From: an uncultured Dehalococcoidia bacterium | Lineage (GTDB): Bacteria > Chloroflexota > Dehalococcoidia > Lucifugimonadales > UBA3495 | Reading direction: 5' to 3' | Assembly (NCBI GenBank): GCA_951813535.1 | Contig: OX638345.1 | Location: 1,857,158-1,921,157 of the forward strand | DNA length: 64,000 bases | Shown: in pieces, positions 60,938 to 64,000 of the stretch | Position numbering within the stretch: the stretch's first letter is position 1 | Layout: each line of letters starts with the position of its first letter | Program-made: the position numbers and the translations under genes | The notes under the pieces: generated by a model | What the model saw: only the letters and a program-made list of their open reading frames with translations | The model's database searches: none | Told to the model about the DNA's origin: nothing

Positions 60938-61606
60938 GTGAACCCCACCACCGTCAAGATCTGCGGCGTCCGCAGCCTCGACGATGCCCTGGTCGTTGCC
61001 CAGGCCGGCGCCGACTACGTGGGTATGGTGTTCGTACCGGGTCGTCGCCGGCGTGTTGAGCCGGAAACGGCCCGGTTCATCACTGACGGGTTGCGTGCGA
61101 TCGGCCTGGATGGTCCCAAATCGGTCGGCCTCTTCGGCGACCAACCGTTGGACGAGGTTCTGGACACCATCGCCATCGCTGGCCTCGACTACGCCCAATT
61201 GTGCGGGGAAGAGGACCTGGACTACTGCCGAGCCGTCCTCGAGCGCGCCGGCGTGATCAAGGTGCTCCACGTGTCCGATGACGACCGACCGGACGCCGTC
61301 GCAAACGTGGCGGACCAGATCGACACGTTCACTGCGGCCGGCTGTACCGTCACCCTGGATAGTGAAGTGGTCGGATTGCACGGCGGGACCGGCCAATCAT
61401 TCGACTGGCGTATCGCCGCCCAACTGGCCGCTGACGGTCGCCGTTTCCTGCTGGCCGGCGGGTTGACTCCCGACAACGTCGCCGAGGCAGTGATGGTCGT
61501 CCACCCTTGGGGTGTTGACGTTTCCAGCGGTGTCGAATCCGATGGCGCAAAAGACCACGCTAAAATCAGGCAATTCGTCGCCAATGCCCGGTCGACCGGA
61601 GGCTGA
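60938..61606 (+). CDS. trpF: Phosphoribosylanthranilate isomerase
   Basis: The 222 residues have the start VKICGVRSLDDALVVAQAGA with the catalytic Cys, GMVFVPGRRRRV, LVGVFGDQ-like SVGLFGDQPLDEVLDT, and LLAGGLTPDNVAEAV with DVSSGVESDGAKDHAKI at the end. It isomerises PRA to CdRP. The start is a GTG ten bases after trpC. Confidence 0.95.
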   Translation: MNPTTVKICGVRSLDDALVVAQAGADYVGMVFVPGRRRRVEPETARFITDGLRAIGLDGPKSVGLFGDQPLDEVLDTIAIAGLDYAQLCGEEDLDYCRAVLERAGVIKVLHVSDDDRPDAVANVADQIDTFTAAGCTVTLDSEVVGLHGGTGQSFDWRIAAQLAADGRRFLLAGGLTPDNVAEAVMVVHPWGVDVSSGVESDGAKDHAKIRQFVANARSTGG

Positions 61607-61612
61607 ATCGAT

Positions 61613-62821
<1,209 letters not shown>

Positions 62822-62843
62822 CGGGTATCGAGGTCTGGCGCCA

Positions 62844-63650
62844 TTGCGGGTACTCGCTCTCGCCGCCTGGCTGGTTCTGGCGGCCTTTGTCCTGTTGGTC
62901 GCGGCCTGTGCTTCGGGCGTAACCGATTCGATAGACACCGCGAGGAAGTTAGCCGACGACGTAATCAGCAGTCAGGAACCAACGGCGACGACTCCTAAGC
63001 AACCCGACCCCGTCGGAGCAACGCTTCCCGTCGGGGCAACGTTGCCTCCTCCTGAAGTCCAGTCGCTCATCGCAACCCTGCGCGGCCTTCCGGTGGCCAA
63101 CCGAGGCGGCGGTATCGAGTACGATCGCGGAGATTGGCGCCACTGGGTTGATGCGGACCGGGATTGCCAGGATACCCGAGCGGAGGTCCTGATCGCCGAG
63201 AGTCTCGCTCCGGTCTCCTTTGCACCCGAGGACGACGGCGACGAGTGTCGAGTCGTAGCTGGTCGGTGGGCGGGCCCCTGGACCGGAGAAATTTTCGCCG
63301 ATGCTTCGGACCTCGACATCGACCACCACGTTCCATTGGGACACGCCCACCTTTCCGGTGGCTGGCGGTGGCCGCCCGAACGCAAGCGCGCTTATGCCAA
63401 CGACCTGGCCGATCCGGTGTCCCTCCAGGCCACCAGCGCTACGGTCAACCGATCCAAGGGCAAGAGACCGCCTGACGAATGGCGACCCGATGAAACCGCC
63501 AGCTGGTGCCGTTACGCCGCTGACTGGATCTCCGTCAAGGAGCGGTGGGATTTGACGGTCATATCCGCCGAAGTTGACGCCCTTGAGGAGATGCTCTACA
63601 CCTGCGACGACGCTGGCTCGTGGGGCCTGTCCGGGCCGTCGGGACGCTAA
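62844..63650 (+). CDS. Secreted lipoprotein with HNH/DUF1524 nuclease domain
   Basis: About 268 residues. The N terminus is a lipoprotein signal (LALAAWLVLAAFVLLVAACA). A Pro/Thr-rich linker follows with a GATLPVGATLP repeat. The DUF1524/HNH domain has the core DLDIDHHVPLGHAHLSGGWR, then ANDLADPVSLQATSATVNRS with KGKRPPDEWRP. Secreted members degrade DNA outside the cell, possibly for nutrients. There is no ATG; the TTG at 62844 behind GAGG is the simplest start, though the frame opens at 62751 inside trpB. It is 22 bases after trpB. Confidence 0.78.
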   Translation: MRVLALAAWLVLAAFVLLVAACASGVTDSIDTARKLADDVISSQEPTATTPKQPDPVGATLPVGATLPPPEVQSLIATLRGLPVANRGGGIEYDRGDWRHWVDADRDCQDTRAEVLIAESLAPVSFAPEDDGDECRVVAGRWAGPWTGEIFADASDLDIDHHVPLGHAHLSGGWRWPPERKRAYANDLADPVSLQATSATVNRSKGKRPPDEWRPDETASWCRYAADWISVKERWDLTVISAEVDALEEMLYTCDDAGSWGLSGPSGR

Positions 63651-63666
63651 AGATTCGGGCTCGCTA

Positions 63667-63675
63667 TGCTATAAT
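63667..63675 (+). promoter_or_regulatory. Extended -10 promoter of the SDR gene
   Basis: TGCTATAAT has the TGn extension and a consensus -10 hexamer, 77 bases before the SDR ATG. No clear -35 is seen. Confidence 0.6.
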
Positions 63676-63751
63676 TCCCGTTGCCCGTAGACATAATTTA
63701 TCGCCCGAACTATTCGTTTTGTTCGGGCACAGAGCGCTAAGGAGGTGAGCC

Positions 63752-64000
63752 ATGGAGATGGGTTTGGACGGCAAGGTAGCCATTGTCACCGGCGGCAGCG
63801 AGGGCATCGGCAAGGCGGCTGCCGAACGCATGGCCAGTGAAGGAGCCAACGTGATCATCGTGGCCCGCCGGCAGGACGTTCTGGATGCCGCGGCCGACGA
63901 GATTCGCACCGCCACCGAGGGAGAGGTGCTTCCTCTATCCGCGGACGTAACCGACAAGGGAACCGCTGCCCGCGTGGTCAACACCGCCGTCGAGCGGTAC
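63752..64000 (+). CDS. Short-chain dehydrogenase/reductase, N-terminal part
   Basis: The gene runs off the end of the window. The first 83 residues have the SDR nucleotide motif [20 protein letters not shown] (TGxxxGIG) and ADVTDKGTA. An Arg pair in IVARRQD favours NADP. AAGGAGGTGAGCC precedes the ATG. The substrate cannot be inferred from this part. Confidence 0.9.
   Translation, partial: MEMGLDGKVAIVTGGSEGIGKAAAERMASEGANVIIVARRQDVLDAAADEIRTATEGEVLPLSADVTDKGTAARVVNTAVERY

Overview
The window is a GC-rich bacterial chromosome segment with short intergenic gaps. It most resembles a Chloroflexota genome of the SAR202/Dehalococcoidia type. This is an inference from gene content: many luciferase-like flavin/F420 monooxygenases, family III CoA-transferases, MmgE/PrpD, enolase-superfamily and MSOX-type oxidases, a free-standing 23S rRNA gene, and an actinobacteria-like inositol-phospholipid gene set. 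No 16S rRNA is present to settle the taxonomy.

Layout. 1-2.3 kb: the end of gcvPB, a 3-hydroxyisobutyrate-dehydrogenase-like gene, and a 1 kb repeat-rich gap. 2.3-8 kb: DNA repair (PHP phosphoesterase, DinG-type exonuclease-helicase, two tandem OGG-type glycosylases, the second with a zinc-knuckle tail). 7.9-11 kb: cobalamin trio on the minus strand (cobQ, cobU, L-threonine kinase). 11.1-15.8 kb: two lipoproteins, an MFS exporter, and an IS5-type insertion at the exporter's stop codon. 16-22.6 kb: small-molecule catabolism (PhnD-like protein, dehydrogenase, class IV aminotransferase, SMP-30 lactonase, FAD oxidase, enolase-superfamily enzyme, CrcB). 22.7-26.6 kb: dnaJ, prmA, a divergent protein kinase and a PP2C phosphatase. 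26.8-29.8 kb: inositol-phosphate synthase, a PimA-like glycosyltransferase and a CDP-alcohol phosphotransferase, i.e. a likely phosphatidylinositol module. 30-40.6 kb: a hydrolase, a rubrerythrin-VIT iron protein, a luciferase-like enzyme, a NIPSNAP protein, a CD225/DUF2752 pair, MmgE/PrpD, a HARE-HTH/GIY-YIG protein, Amt, MOSC and enoyl-CoA hydratase.

40.6-44 kb: a 23S rRNA gene with its own promoter and a processing stem, followed by initiator tRNA-Met and a terminator; no 5S or 16S is nearby. 44-47.6 kb: a gene just after the tRNA is split by an IS66-type and an IS4-type element. Each has a perfect 8-bp target duplication, and removing both restores one 284-codon reading frame. The IS66 transposase is itself broken by a TGA inside a 24-bp hairpin repeat that also occurs, without the stop, elsewhere in the same gene. 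47.6-55.4 kb: a minus-strand block of two Uma2 proteins, three CoA-transferases, two luciferase-like monooxygenases and an IsdG-like protein. 55.5-59 kb: an SRPBCC protein, oligopeptidase B and an amidohydrolase. 59-62.8 kb: trpD-trpC-trpF-trpB, then a secreted HNH lipoprotein and the start of an SDR gene.

The items most worth a second look are the doubly interrupted gene beside tRNA-fMet, the in-frame hairpin insertions in the IS66 transposase, the HARE-HTH/GIY-YIG protein, the tandem OGG pair with its zinc-knuckle tail, the divergent kinase/PP2C pair, and the inositol-lipid module.
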